Shown here: one piece after another, positions 12,645 to 24,998 of the stretch | How the letters are laid out: every line of letters starts with the position of its first letter | Position numbering within the stretch: position 1 is the first letter of the stretch | Assembly: GCA_022478985.1 (NCBI GenBank) | Contig: JAKSZP010002687.1 | Location: 62,001 to 126,000 of the forward strand | DNA: 64,000 bases | Source: Massospora cicadina | Lineage: Eukaryota; Entomophthoromycota; Entomophthoromycetes; Entomophthorales; Entomophthoraceae | Direction: 5' to 3' | The notes under the pieces: generated by a model | The model's database searches: none | What the model was told of the DNA's origin: nothing | The model's input: only the letters and a program-made list of their open reading frames with translations | Translations under genes and position numbers: made by a program

Positions 12645-13765
12645 TGTTAAAATTTAGGGGCTTCACTGCTCATTCACTAATAGTAACCCCTAATTGATAA
12701 CTGCACAGGTTCTGTTTGTGCACTCTTCACGTTGTCTGATGATATATGATATTAAATTGAAAAAGTATGAAGACTATTATCCATGGTTATATAGATAACT
12801 AATTTTGGTCCAATGCTCGACCTGTATTTCTCAACATAATATTATTGATGTATTCAGTAGGGATTTATACCCTTATCCGGCTAAATTGATCCATGCTCAG
12901 ATCATAGTTTACAACCTTTCCTCTGGTGACATGAAGTCAGCAGCAATTCCCATCTAAGCTCATCTTCTCTTCTAAGGATCCTTGATCATTAATCTTTACC
13001 ATTCTAAAGATTCCCCAATTAAAGCACACAAGCAATAATTTTCTGAAGATGGATAAAACTTAACCAATAATGAATTCTGCTAAGTTTAGACCCTTTTAAG
13101 TGCTTTAGTTTTTTACTAAAGTGAATTATTAGGGAAATTATAGAGGGAATTTCGCTTAACCCTTAGTTGGCGCCTCATCCATGAAATGGCAGCTGTTACC
13201 ATTGAATTTCCCTTAATTGTCTCACCATCAACGGTCTTCCTCATCCATCCTAGGATTCCTTCATTGGACATCCACAATATCTATACCGGAAAGAGTCAGA
13301 AAAAGTGTCCCTAAATGTTTTCCACTCAATCCTGGAAAAATGACCTTATTTGGTGAGCGACCTGCTTAGGTACTGGGACTTGTTACCCATTATGGCAGGT
13401 TGTGAAAAAACTGCTCAATTCTTCAGTTGCAGGTAGCATCACTAACCTCTCAAAAAACTTTCTTCCTAATTTCCCAATCGGTTGGTGATGAAAACCAATT
13501 GATCCCAATCAGTAAACCTGATAGTTAATTATCAATCAACCATCAGATGCCCCATTTCATCAGCAACTCTGCCTGACAAGATCTTGAGCATTCGCCTGGG
13601 TCAATCCCTGATGGATCTGAACCAGTTGAATTACCTAAAATCCCCTGAACATTATTAAACTGAAATTGGGGTCAACTATAATAAAAATTCACTTTCCATA
13701 GGGAATTATCCCCTAGTGATCCATGGTAATCTAGATGGCTGGAAAGGTGGGCAAAAATTCTAACA
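12645..13765 (-). repeat. RE3 5' LTR
   Basis: About 1121 bp, same orientation and ends as 6045-7160. The right end, TTCTAACA, is followed by the target-duplication copy GCAGC. Confidence 0.9.
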
Positions 13766-14647
13766 GCAGCCAGCTTAGAAGGCGCTATACATGACCATCT
13801 TTTAAGATCAGATTCACCAGGAATTGGACTTTGTCCTTATAGAACTCGCATTTTGATGGCTTATCCATCAGACCAGCTTTATAAGGGCTGCAGCCACTAA
13901 TAGCAAATCTTTGTTGTGTTGTTAAGCGTTGGTTGATTAGATTAAAAAGTCATCCATGTAAGCAATGGCACGGGAGAATCCGAATTACCCCTAAAGAGTC
14001 ATCTATTCTGCGTTGGAAGACTGCTGTAACATTCTTTAGATCAAAGGCGTAACTTTAAACTGGTAAATGCATACTGGGTGCAAATTGCAGTCAGCCACTT
14101 ATGGCCATACTTGACCCGCACCTGATGGAGAGTTCACCTGATCAAGTTTATAGAACATCTTTGTTCTATAAATTGCATGGGAGATCACAGCTTCTAAGGA
14201 CAAAGGGTTGGTAACAGGCACCGTCACATTATTGACTTGTCCATAATCAATGCAAAGTTTTAAAGTACCATCTGAATTATGGGTGAAGACCACAGGAGAG
14301 GAGACAGGAGAGGTTTTCTTGACCATTCACCCCTTCATCACTATGACATTGTCGGGATAAGGTAGCTAGGGGCAGTTGTTTCTCCAAAGCATACCAAAAT
14401 GGATAAATTATATTGTCCAACAGAGAGTTGGTAAAAGAGAAAGCCGAGGATCTTAGTCATAGGGTCTGGTGAATTGATTTAAGCTTTTTAATAGGTGACG
14501 AGGGACCTATTAAAATATAACCAGTAATTGAGATGCTAATGGCCTGAGAAGGGCTCGTTAAATTAGCTCTAGAATCAACTGAAAATAAGACCAAAATGTT
14601 TAAAACTTGTCATTATCAAGCTTAAAGGAAAGAATAGTTATAGGGTG
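13766..14647 (-). pseudogene. RE2 reverse transcriptase, middle piece
   Basis: Read on the minus strand: KKTSPVSSPVVF, then LKLCIDYGQVNNVTV (14326-14250 area), KMFYKLDQVNS, FDLKNVTAVFQRRIDD, a YMDDFLI catalytic box near 13950, and KPSKCEFYKDKVQFL near 13830. Two frames must be combined. This is a chromoviral RT like those of RE7 and RE8. It is cut at the left by RE3 and at the right by RE4. Confidence 0.8.
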
Positions 14648-15762
14648 TGTTAGATTCCAAGGATTGCTCGCTTGATAAATTAGAAACTGCGCATCTAATT
14701 GGGTTGAAGTTCAACTAAAAGATCCTTGATTTAGTCTGTGTCTTATGGTATTTTGAGCGTTCTTAAGCTCACTAGGCATATCCAAATTATTCTGACTCTT
14801 CTGATCAATCTTTGGCTTAATTTTCCCTCTGTATTTGGGAACATTTACTGTGGCAGGCAAAGGTACAAGCTTTGGATTTTGAAATTCCAGCTTGGCAACA
14901 CTCTTCAAAAAAGACTTCCTATAGAAACCTAGATAAAGCGAATTATAATAAAATATATATTTATTTAAAATATATTATTTAATCATCCTTCATTAGGCCA
15001 GGCGCCAGTATTTGTACCCATAGGGCATCTCCTGGCCACATATCAGGAATGCAGTTTCCACAGATAATTATTTTCCACCTCAGTTTGGCCATTGAACTGA
15101 TATAATTATGTCCCTGCTGCTAGGACTATTGGTGGCAAAATACTCCATATTCAGGAATATTTCAGGGGCAAAAATCGCAATATGAACATGCAAAATTGTC
15201 TTAGGTTCATCCCAATTTGAGTTTCGTCATAGTGCTGATAAAATATGACTTCTGAGAATTTTGGCATTGATTTAAATTAAATGACATACCCTTAATAGGG
15301 ACATTGGTAGGCCTCTCTCAATGGCACTAGGTACTCCCATTCAGGCAGTCCATATGCAAGTGCTATCATGCTAACCATAAGGATTGACATACAAATTTTG
15401 CCATAGGGCAGGAAATTAATTATGTCTTTATGATGTCTATTTGTCTATTGGATTATTAGATGCCATTTTTGGATGATCCCAGGTCAATTTCTTAAGCTGA
15501 ATAGTTAATATTGCTACTAATTAGTTGGGACCAAATGCCAAGTCTTGTTGCATGTATAATTGGCCTAATGTGCGAGGATATTTGGCCCAAGCTTTTGATA
15601 GAATAATTGAATTTAATTTATGTTGAAATAATTGTCCTGAGCTGTATATTAGTAATTGTCTTTTAGTTAAGAATTAGAGTAATTAGCTTGAGTTTTGGGA
15701 GGCTAATCAGCATGATCTGTTGGTTTAAGGGTTTACTTTCAGGTAACCACCATAATCTGACA
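14648..15762 (-). repeat. RE4 3' LTR
   Basis: About 1115 bp, collinear with 22185-23302. Examples of shared blocks are GAAATTCCAGCTTGGCAACA and CCCATTCAGGC(A/G)GTCCAT. Confidence 0.92.
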
Positions 15763-15776
15763 TTTCCCCCACTTGA
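15763..15776 (-). promoter_or_regulatory. RE4 polypurine tract
   Basis: On the minus strand, AAGTGGGGGAAA lies directly before the 3' LTR, the expected site for plus-strand priming. Confidence 0.75.
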
Positions 15777-17300
15777 CTCGAACATATGCCCTAATTTTCT
15801 CAGTTTAGCCTTCATTGAGCTTTGTCATTTGTTAATTTCAGCCCAAATTGCTGATAGAAGTAACCAAGTGCACAGCTATAACTTTGACCCCAATTGATGA
15901 TGAATCTGGAGTTGGATTTTCTCCCCATCCTCAAGTGTGAACTAAAGTATTACTTAGTTTAAATATATATATTTCTTTTATTGTTTATTGTTATATTTTA
16001 TTTATTATTATTTTTTTCCTTTAATGCAATGCATTTATTATATAACTATATTTTTCTTAATCAGCCAGCTTATTGAAACTTCTTAGGAATTTTGCATGGA
16101 CTCAGTTTTATATATAGCTGGTCCTATTACCTTTATTGTGTATATGAATTGTGATGTCTTCTCATTTATTTCAAATGACCCTACCCAGAAGCGATCTAAC
16201 TTTTGCAATCAACCTGATCCGTGGGTGTTGCAAAATAGAACTTCATCATTAACTTCATATTCAGCCAATTTGTTTTATTTTCCAAATACTTTTGTTATAA
16301 GGCCTTTTTCATGGCAGAACTATTGTTAAAAGCTTGAGCTTACAGTTTGATTTAAAGTATCTACAAGCTTCTCAACATATTAAGGATAAGTGTTTTCACC
16401 AAGATCTTACTGGACTGAATATATTAAAATTGGTGGGGCTGGATGCCTTCCATATAATAACTGAAAATGTGACATCCTGGTTGCAAATGATAGGAGATAA
16501 TGTAGGCAAATACTGCCAAACTTAAATAAGTACTTCATTTGGATGGTTTGGCTGAAGTTAAATTTCTTATAATGTTCACTAACATCCCGTTTGTACGCTC
16601 AACTGTACCATTAGTTTTGGGATAATAGGGAGAAGAAAGCACACCATGTACTCCTAAAAGTTGGTTGAGTTTGGTAAGGACATTGGTGGTAAAATTTGTT
16701 CCATTGTCAGTAAGAATAACCTGGGGACATCCATGCTTGTGGAGGATGTTTTCAAGGACGAACTTGGCTGTAGTTGCCGCTCCAGCTTCCCAAATAGCCT
16801 TGGTCTCAACCCTTTTGGTTAAGTGATTGATGGCTACACTAATGTACTTGGCATTTGTATTACTTGTTGGAAGTGGGCTAACAACGTTGATAGTTACAGT
16901 ATGCCAGGCAAACTTGGGCTGAACAAGCTGATAAGATGTGCTTTTTCAGAACAGTTTTTCAGCTTGATACTACGCACAGAATTTCAACGTTTCTTGGATG
17001 TCAAAATTCATTGACTCCTAATAATAGAATTGCTTCAGATGCTCTTTCGTCTTTTTGAATCCACCATGCCCTATGGCCTTATGAGAAGCCAAAATAATGT
17101 CTGTTCAGGCCAATGGTCTTGGAAAAATAAACTTCTTGCCCTCAATGATATTGCAAAGTGTCCCGTTTTTAATAGTTGTATTCTTCTCATAAATCTGATA
17201 ATAGTTTTTGGATGTATTTAGGCTCATCTTGGTGCTCTCTAATGATCACTTTCATAAAGAACTCATTGGCGGCCTAACTAAGTGTTGCAATGGTGGGTAG
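15777..17300 (-). pseudogene. RE4 integrase remnant and 3' noncoding tail
   Basis: Minus-strand integrase core blocks occur at about 16830-16560: AKFVLENIL, VILTDNGTNFTT (second catalytic D), then SSPYYPKTNGTVERTNGML with the catalytic E. Frames change and stops are common. Between about 16100 and 15777 the text is AT-rich and gives no clear domain. It is probably the 3' noncoding part. Confidence 0.7.
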
Positions 17301-17374
17301 TTGGGAAAGGCAATCAGCATTTCGATGTTTACCTCAGCTTGATGCTCAAATTTTTAGTCATAAGCTTGGAAGCT

Positions 17375-17701
17375 TTAATTCCCAGCGGCCAATTGGCCTT
17401 CAGGATCTCTTAAGTCGTTCAGCCATCTTAGGGATTCATGATCAGTAAAAACTTTGAAATGAGTGCCATGCAGGTAGACCCAAAATTGCTTGCAAGTATA
17501 TATAACGGATAAGCATTCTCTTTCCATCACAATGTAATTTCTCTCATGAACATATAAGATCCAACTAGCAAAGACGACTGGATATTCTTCACCATCTTCC
17601 CTAATTTGAGATAATACGGCCCCCACTGCTGTTAGAGATGCATCAGTTTGGACATTAAATTTATTATCAAATTCCTGATATCCAATAACAGGCAAGACCA
17701 A
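17375..17701 (-). pseudogene. RE4 RNase H, long open piece
   Basis: A 108-residue open piece. It shows all three recognisable RNase H landmarks: VQTDASLTAVGAVLSQ (first D), NYIVMERECLSVIYTCKQF (catalytic E region) and FTDHESLRWLNDL (later D). The domain end and the RT before it need frame changes, so this is a fragment of a dead pol rather than a gene. It is the best-preserved enzyme piece of RE4. Confidence 0.8.
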
Positions 17702-17949
17702 TAGTGCTGATTGGAGTTAATTTAATGCATTTTGGCAATCTGGAGTTCAGTCAAATGGGACCTTATCCTTAAGTAGATAGAAAAGCATCTCTCCAAGTTG
17801 TGCAAAGTCAGCTATAAATTGGTGATAGTACCCAATCATGCCTAGGAATACTTGAATATTGCGCTTGGATTTGAGCTGTTTCATTTTTGAAGAAGGCATC
17901 TAACTTAGAGGGTTGGGGTCAAATACCCACTTTGTCAATCGCAAACCCA

Positions 17950-18760
17950 AGATATTTCAGCTGGTCTTTGAAGAACTTGCACTTTTTGGCTTAATTATTA
18001 AGTTTGCAGCTGCAAGACTTCTGAAAACCTCCTCTAAGTGCTCCAGGCTGTCATTGAAAGTGCGGCTAAAAACGTTGTATCATCAAGGTACTCTAGTGCA
18101 CATAACTTCAAATCTCCCAGGATTGTATCCATGGCCCTCTGGAAGGTAGCTGGGGCATTGCAGAGCCCTTGAGGCATCCTTGTTGGCTGGTATAGGCCCT
18201 CTTGTGTTTATAATTGCACATTTCTCACGCTCCTCTTAGGGAAGATCTATTTTATAATACCCGCTTATAAGGTTCAATGCTGAGAAGAGCTTCGCGCCCC
18301 CTAGTCTGTCTAAGGCATCAACAATTCATGGCAGCAGGTACAAGTCCTTCCTTGCGATGTTGTTTAACTTCAGATAATCAATGACTACTCAGTTGCTTCC
18401 ATCCTTTTTCCTCAATATTAAAATTGGTGCCAACCATGGACTTTTTGAAGGCACTAACATGCCCCAATCGAAGAGTTCCTTAATCTCCTTGGATAAAGCT
18501 TCTTCTGATGATTTTGAGCGTCTAATTGGAAGTAATCAAATTGGTTTATAATCTCTGGTATCAATATTGTGGATGACACCCTTAGCACATTCCAAGTCAA
18601 AATCATCTTGTGAATGTTCTTCCCAATATTTAGAGAATAAATCTTGAGCTTGGCCTTTCTCAGAGTTGGTCAGATTGCTTAAATCAGGTATAGGGACAAC
18701 ATTATTGATGCTGAGTAAGTCCTTATTGGGAAGCCCTAATTTGGCAAAAGTTCCAAACTC
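17950..18760 (-). pseudogene. RE4 reverse transcriptase remnant
   Basis: On the minus strand at about 18200-18075: LYQPTRMPQGLCNAPATF, QRAMDTILGDLKL, then the catalytic box EYLDDTT near 18092-18075. Upstream, a substrate-binding part with a conserved LND/YLKLNNI-like region lies near 18390-18340. Stops interrupt each block. RE4 RT is closest by eye to RE1, RE6 and RE9. Confidence 0.75.
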
Positions 18761-18924
18761 ATGAAATGAGTGAATTTCCGTGGTATGGAACAGATGCAGA
18801 AAGGCGATTGTTTGATGTTTCTTAATGAAAAATGGGCCAATTTTTCAGGTTTGCATACAAGATGAATATTTCTCAATGGCCAGGAATGATAATACCTGAG
18901 GCGATGTTAGGCTCAAATTGAGAT

Positions 18925-19560
18925 TTAGACCATGGTTAATACTTCACCATAAAGTCCTTCCAGGATATTAATTGTCAGTTCTGTTGGGATGATTACTTGA
19001 TCTCTGGATGTTATAGTTTTGTGCTGATCTGACCAAAGTGGAATGCCCTTTGACTCATTGACCTGGTTGGGTAGTGCTTTTATCTTTGACCGTGCTTTGG
19101 CATACTCAATCAGGATTACTCTATCTTTGTAAGCCAGATTTATGAATAGGCTGGGTTTCGTTTTCTCAACGGCTTCAAACCCTGTCATAGTAAATTGGGA
19201 TAGCCTGGCCAAGAATGGTGAGAGTATTATCCTTATGATTAGTAAAAACTCCATATCTCCTTAGGAAATTTATCCCGATTAGAATATTGTAGTTCATATT
19301 TGGCAACATTATGGCAGGTGCTGTCACTACAATAGATCTGAATCTGAGAGATAAGGTACTTTATGCATTAAGAGATTTAGTTTTTTGCGCTCCAGCTGTA
19401 CAATATTCCTGACTTTGGGCAACATCAAGCGAAATTTCTACTTTTTACCCAATTTTATGCTGACTATATTGATAGGAGCACCACTATTTACAATGGCCCG
19501 AACTTGCACCTTATTTACTGCTATATCCAAATAGGTACATTTGGAGTAGTTTTTAGAGGT
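18925..19560 (-). pseudogene. RE4 protease and protease-RT linker
   Basis: The protease active site reads VRAIVNSGAPINIVS at about 19500-19456. The catalytic D of D-S-G has become N (codon at 19486-19488), a single G-to-A-type change on the coding strand. Downstream a 109-codon open piece (19254-18925) covers the linker before RT. The same PINIV signature follows the site in RE9. Confidence 0.7.
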
Positions 19561-19959
19561 ATTTATTGTTTGAATATGTGACTCTTACCTGATTCCAGGT
19601 GTGATTTTAGACTTGGGCAAATATCTGGGAAGTTGTCTGCTAAGGTCTTTATGGGAATGGCTACTTGTACATTGTTAAGCAAAGGTAGGTCGGTTGAACG
19701 TCCTGGTGGAGGTCCAAACCCTGAACAATAATTCGTTTTGCATAAGGTTTTGACACCTCTGTTCAAGCTTCTTTGGTAATTTTCAAGGGTTTGGTGCTTT
19801 TGATTTGGCCTGAATAGTGACCATCAGGACATCATTAGCCACAATATTGTGGAGGTTATCTTTGGCAACATCTTCAGCTTTAAGAGCTCACCAGGGTCAG
19901 GTGGAACGGTTTGAACATTGGTGGTGTTAAAGAATTCCGCCTCTACTCCACCTGCTCTT

Positions 19960-22165
19960 TTCTTGCCTCTCTGTCACTGTTGATTTCTAGAGTAACGTTG
20001 GCCCTAGGCTTTTTAACTGACCTTCTAAAGCATTGGCTAGCAAAATGCCCCTTTTGACCACAGTTTAGACAGGTAATCAGCACTGTTTTTTGTTTTTTCT
20101 CAAATTTTTGGTTCGTAGTTCAGTAATTTTCCTTTAGTTGGACATGGTGTTACTTTTTGGGCCCAAAGACCAAAATTTTTACTAGTTCTTGAACCAATTA
20201 GGTTTATCAAAACTTCAGGAACAGCTTCTTAAATAATTGGTAAGCTCTTGTGTTTCCATTTCTCCATTGAATGCAGGTATCATGACATGATGCAATTTAT
20301 GGTAGGGCATGACTGCATGTTCCATTGCAATCTTAGCGTCAAACTATCTATTGTGTTGCACTATAGCAAGACTTGTGCCTCATGGAAAAATCTGTCCACA
20401 AAGTACTAAATAGTCTCGTTTTGCTTGAATTCAATATTAAGAAGCTCTCGTTTTTGAGCCTTTAATTTTCCAGGTTCTCAAAATTGTTTTTTCACCGCAA
20501 TTTTGGCATCCATATAGGACTAATCGTTGCCATATAGGGCATAACATGGTCAAAGCTATGGGCATTGAGTGATTTTATTAGTGCTGATCCTTTTGCATGG
20601 TCTGATTCTCCCCGCAATGCTTTTTCAAATAGCTTGAGAAAAAAGTGAATGTTCCCATCCCTATCAAACTTTGTAAATTCAATGGTTTAAAGTCATCTCG
20701 CCATGTTTTGGGATTAGGAGTGGTACTTCTTCCTGAACGTCTTGGTGTATCATTGCTCATAATTGGCCCTCTTTCCTGTTGGGGAGTATCTGGAGTCAGG
20801 ACCGATTCCAGAACTTTAGGCATGGGATGGATGTTTGAAATATCAGTTTTGTGCATCACTGTCAATTTCTGATGATTTCTTTAATGATATTGCTCCAAAC
20901 TACTGGATTTTAATGCTTAAATTCGGACCTTAGTTGTTTTTCCAAATTGTTTTTTGACAGGATTAGCAGAGCTTTTTACCATTTCTCTATTGTCAAGGCT
21001 GAGTGAGCACTAGCAGCTTTGCTTTTTGAGGGATTTGAATTTTTTTAAGGTTGTCACATTTCTTTTTGAATAAATCTTAATTGACGTTATGCTTTTAATA
21101 TCTTTGGCTATGATGTCTACTTGGAAATTTGCAATTGATAATTGCGCTCTGAGTTCTCAATTTTCTTGAGTAATTTCAGTTTTTCTAGCCTAAAATCTTG
21201 ACACAACAGTTCAAATTTTTAAAATTTCCTCTTTGATCTGGACATCCTCCTCGTCCCTATTCAGGACGGCTGGTAATGCTGAAAAGTCTTTGATGTATTT
21301 GTTTATAGTACTTAGCTCAGTCCATACATAATTATCAAAGTTATTGCGCTTTATATTTAAGTCCAGGTGATTTCTTTGGACTAAAGTGGCATGTTTGGTA
21401 AGTCGTTCTGTCTGAGATAATAGGAAATCATAATGAGTTTCTAGTTTTTGCCAGCAGTTATTCATGTTTTTATCCATTCATGCGATAGACCATGGTGATC
21501 AAGAACTTCTGTGGCTATCTTAGGGACTCCTTCATTTAGGAGCTCTTTAAGGGTGTTTAATCTCCATGAGCTTCATTTGCAAGTTCTGTGTTATCCACAA
21601 TTGCTTTTTGAACTTCAGTAAAACTAGAATTTAATTTTTTTAGAAGAGCATTTTGCTAAGTTTGTTCTTTCCCTTGTACACAGTGGAATTCCATGAGTTC
21701 TAGATTTTGTCAAGCAAGGATTTTCTGAGTATGCTTGATTGAGGGTTTGATAAAGTTAACCAAAAATTTATTAGTTGCTTTTTGTGAGACGTTTGGCAAG
21801 AGATGCTATGGTTGCATGCAGTACTTCATGTATACTTTCATCTTGAGTGCCTGGTCCTTAAAGTAATAGAACGGGCTGAATGAGATATCAATTTAAGAAG
21901 TATTATCCTAAAACCCTGATATATAGTTTCCAGAATAGCTTTTACGCTTTCAGATATAAGTTTAATTGGGATTGTTATATCTACATGAGCTCCCCCACTG
22001 TGGTAAGATTCAGAAAGTAGGAGGTACCCGCATCAGAGCCTTGGCAGCTGGTATTAAAATAATAAGAGATTTCCTTGTCACTAGTTTTCTTCTTATTGTC
22101 ACTATCTCTTATGTCCGAATCTGCCAGTAACTGGTTGTGTGGGTCCATTTCATAAAGTGTCACCG
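19960..22165 (-). pseudogene. gag: RE4 Gag remnant with intact CCHC zinc knuckle
   Basis: Coding begins about 20 bases after the 5' LTR (MDPHNQLLADSD near 22148) and continues as open pieces at 21477-21211 (88 codons, helical and coiled-coil-like) and 20865-20578 (95 codons). The nucleocapsid knuckle at 20071-20030 reads C-L-N-C-G-Q-K-G-H-F-A-S-Q-C, a perfect C-X2-C-X4-H-X4-C. Several stops lie between the pieces. This is one of three elements in the window with a recognisable Gag knuckle in its gag; the others are RE1 and RE9. Confidence 0.75.
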
Positions 22166-22167
22166 AT

Positions 22168-22182
22168 TTTGTGTGAGCACCA
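22168..22182 (-). promoter_or_regulatory. RE4 putative primer-binding site
   Basis: On the minus strand the order is LTR, then AC, then TGGTGCTCACACAAA. The TGGTGCTCAC core is identical in RE9 at the same distance from the LTR. Confidence 0.65.
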
Positions 22183-22184
22183 GT

Positions 22185-23302
22185 TGTTAGATTCTAATGA
22201 TTGCTCTCTTGATAAATAAGATCCTGCAAGTCTAATCAAGTTGAGGTTCAGCTGAAAGATCCTTAATTTAGCCTGTGTATTACAGTATTTTGACCATTTT
22301 GAAGCTCAATAGGCGTATTCAAATCATTCTGACTCTTCTGGTTGAACTTGGGCTCAATTTCCCTCTTCATTCAGGAACTTCTACCAAGACAGACAAAGGC
22401 AAAAGCTCTGTATTCTGAAATTCCAGCTTGGCAACACCCTTAAAAAAGACTTCTAATAGAAAACCAGATAAATAGATTTTAATAAAATATTGCTTTATTT
22501 AAAATATATATATCTAATCATCATTCATTAAACCAGGAAAAAGTACTTATACCTCTAGGGTATCTCCTGGCCATCTATCAAGCATGCAATTCTCATCATT
22601 TTTATTTTCCACATTAGCTTGGTCCTTGAACTGATACAATCATGACTTGTTGCTAGAACTATTGGTGGCAAAATACTCTCATATTTGGGAAGATTTCAGG
22701 GGCAAAAAAGCAATACTAACATGCAAAATTGTTTAGGTTCATCCCAATTTATATTTTTTTGTCATATTGCTGATGAAATACGACTTCTGAGAATTTTGGC
22801 ATTGATTTTAAGTAAATGACACACCCTTAATTGGGACGTCAGCAGGCCACTCTAAATAGTACTATATACTCCCATTCAGGCGGTCCATGTGCAAGTGCTA
22901 TCATGCTAATAAAGAGGATTGACTTACAAAAATTTGTGATAGGGCAGGAAATTGATTATGTTTTTATGATGTCTATTTGTCTGTGGGATAATTAGATGTT
23001 ATTTTCTTATGATCCCAGGTCAATTTCTTTAGCGAAAAGTTGATATTGCTACCAATTAGTTGGGACCAAATGCCAAGTTTTGTTGCATGTATAATTGGCC
23101 TGAATGTGGAAGGATATTATGCCTAAGCTTTTGATATGATAATCGAATTTAATTGACGTTGAGATAATCGGCCTGAGCTGTATAATAGTAACTGGTTTTT
23201 AGTTGAGAAAAAGAGTAACCAGCTGGAGTTTTGGTAGGATAATTAGCCAGATCTGTTAGTTGTCAAAGGGTTTATTTTTGGGTCAACTACCAGAATATGG
23301 CA
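22185..23302 (-). repeat. RE4 5' LTR
   Basis: About 1118 bp, matching 14648-15762. The right end is followed by the target-duplication copy GGGTG. Confidence 0.92.
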
Positions 23303-24170
23303 GGGTGTGACTTCACCCTATTTTGTTCAGGGTAGCAATGATCTTACCTGAAAGATCTTTAACACTCTAAACTTGTCATGTGCTATTGACGGCAGGCTTG
23401 CCTTTGACAACTTTGTTAGGCTTTGGAGAATAATGCACGACAAGGTGAGGGGATTTTTTGGAGAGTGTTATAGGTAGAAAAACTTGAAGCAGATTTAGGT
23501 GGGCCAAGATTGAACTGATAGGGAGCAGGTCATATCCCAAAAGTCATCACTCCACATCTTTAAAGCCTTGTATTCTGCGGCCATGTAGTGATATAGGGAA
23601 CTTTGATCATGATCAGGTCCACTGTTAACCGGAAACTCAGATCAAATTTTGAGTGACTGGGCAGCTTATTAGCCTCTTCCACGTCAAAACCTGATTTGAA
23701 TGGAACGAGAATAATTGGCAAATTGGGCAGCTCAGGCACAATATCTGTAGAATAGTATTATTTGGTCTTGGCTAGCGCATTGCCTGTTTCCAGGGTGGAA
23801 AGAAGGGGAATTTCACCTGAGTGAGCATTGGAGGAGAATGATAGCATATTCTGCTCCAAATTGATACTCACCGTGGTTGTGTCACCATCCTACCCCAAAG
23901 TCACTTGTTAACACAATTCTGGGATTTCCACGAAGTGTGCCATAAATCCATATTTGTGGGACACAAAGCGCAAGGGTTTAAATAGAGGGAGTGTAACCTT
24001 AGGGACATGTGACGCTCAACGACAGGTGAACCTGAAGTGACATCAAAATCCAAAGCTTTCACCACCTTAAGGTCAATATAATTCCCTGTGGCACCAGTAT
24101 CCACTAAGGCTTTACAGTTACCATCTCTTAGCCTGCATAAATTAAAATGGGGAACAATAAATAAGCACAA
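23303..24170 (-). pseudogene. RE2 protease and linker to RT
   Basis: An open piece at 24170-23901 carries an intact aspartic-protease active site, ALVDTGATGNYIDLKVV (near 24105-24060). The following text, with SHSKFDLSF near 23660, is the usual linker before a chromoviral RT. The RT itself resumes at 14647 on the other side of RE4. Protease, RT and RNase H of RE2 thus lie in three separated places. Confidence 0.75.
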
Positions 24171-24998
24171 TCACTTTATTCAACTTTTCAAGGAAGAAAA
24201 GGGTTGAACCAGATGTGCTAACCTTGCAAGAGTCATGCAACATGAGGAAGATGTTGAGTAATTGAGTGGGAACAGCAGCAGCCTGAGCATAAGACAAAGG
24301 TGCTGACTCAGTGACTTCAGGGTTAGAAAAGGGCCGCACTTTTATAAAAAATAACATGATTCATGAAATGGTGCTCCTCCATCTATTTGACAAGTTTATG
24401 TGGTCAGTATTGAAAGATGGGGCTGCAGTGTATATGGCGTTTGCAAGCGTACCCAAAGGTTCATTTGAAATATCATGGTTAAGGGAAATATGTTAGGGTG
24501 GGACTGGTCCAAATGAGCCATTATAACTCCTTCAGACCCCTATGATGGGATAGCGCAGGCTTCAGTTTTATAACTGAGGCCCATTTTGTGAGTGTGTAAC
24601 TGCATATTCTTGCACCCTATCACATTTTTTGCATTTTCAGGGGAAAGAGTGCAATAGTCAAGAGCGTGGGGTTCACCCCCTCCTCACATTCACCCCTCTT
24701 TCGCTTGTTTCTCCCCTGTTGTCCAATCCCAACACCTGGCTGTGGCATAACGTGAGAAAACTAGGGGGAGCCACAAACTCTGTTTGTTTACCATGAGGTG
24801 AGGGTGATAAAAAGATTTTAGGTTGTGCGCCCCAGGCTAGTAGAACCTGCTGAATGCTTGTAACAAGACTTTTCTGCGGACAACAGTTAGGAGAACTCTT
24901 AAGAAGGAAATTAACCTTTTGTTGGGTGGCAGAGATATTCAAAGTCAGATTTGGTTTGAACCAACAACTTGACTTTATATTTTGAGGCTGGGTTATAA
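24171..24998 (-). pseudogene. RE2 pre-protease region, possible Gag remnant
   Basis: Between the presumed 5' LTR end (24999) and the protease lie about 830 bases with a 129-codon open piece (25062-24673, which starts inside the LTR). No capsid motif or CCHC knuckle is visible; a C-K-K-C pair near 24625 is not followed by the rest of a knuckle. It may be a decayed Gag. RE7 and RE8, of the same clade, also lack a recognisable Gag. Confidence 0.4.

Larger units (their letters stand above)
6045..13765 (-). mobile_element. RE3: near-complete Ty3/Gypsy element without gag
   Basis: Two same-orientation LTRs (6045-7160 and 12645-13765) share the ends TGTTAAAATTTAGGGG and AAATTC(C/T)AACA. The flanks are GCATC on the left and GCAGC on the right, a 5-bp target duplication with one change. 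The minus-strand interior runs leader, protease, RT, RNase H, integrase and a long 3' noncoding part. It belongs to the same family as RE9. It is inserted in the RT region of RE2. Confidence 0.9.
14648..23302 (-). mobile_element. RE4: full-length Ty3/Gypsy element with gag and pol
   Basis: LTRs at 14648-15762 and 22185-23302 start TGTTAGATT and end in the matching inverted form (ATCTGACA / ATATGGCA). Both flanks are GGGTG, an exact 5-bp target duplication. The minus-strand interior has a primer site, gag with a perfect CCHC knuckle, protease, RT, RNase H, integrase and a polypurine tract. It is inserted between the protease and RT of RE2. Confidence 0.93.

Noticed and set aside
24615..24640. 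C-K-K-C pair on the minus strand as a possible RE2 Gag zinc knuckle.
   Set aside because: No histidine and final cysteine at the required spacing.
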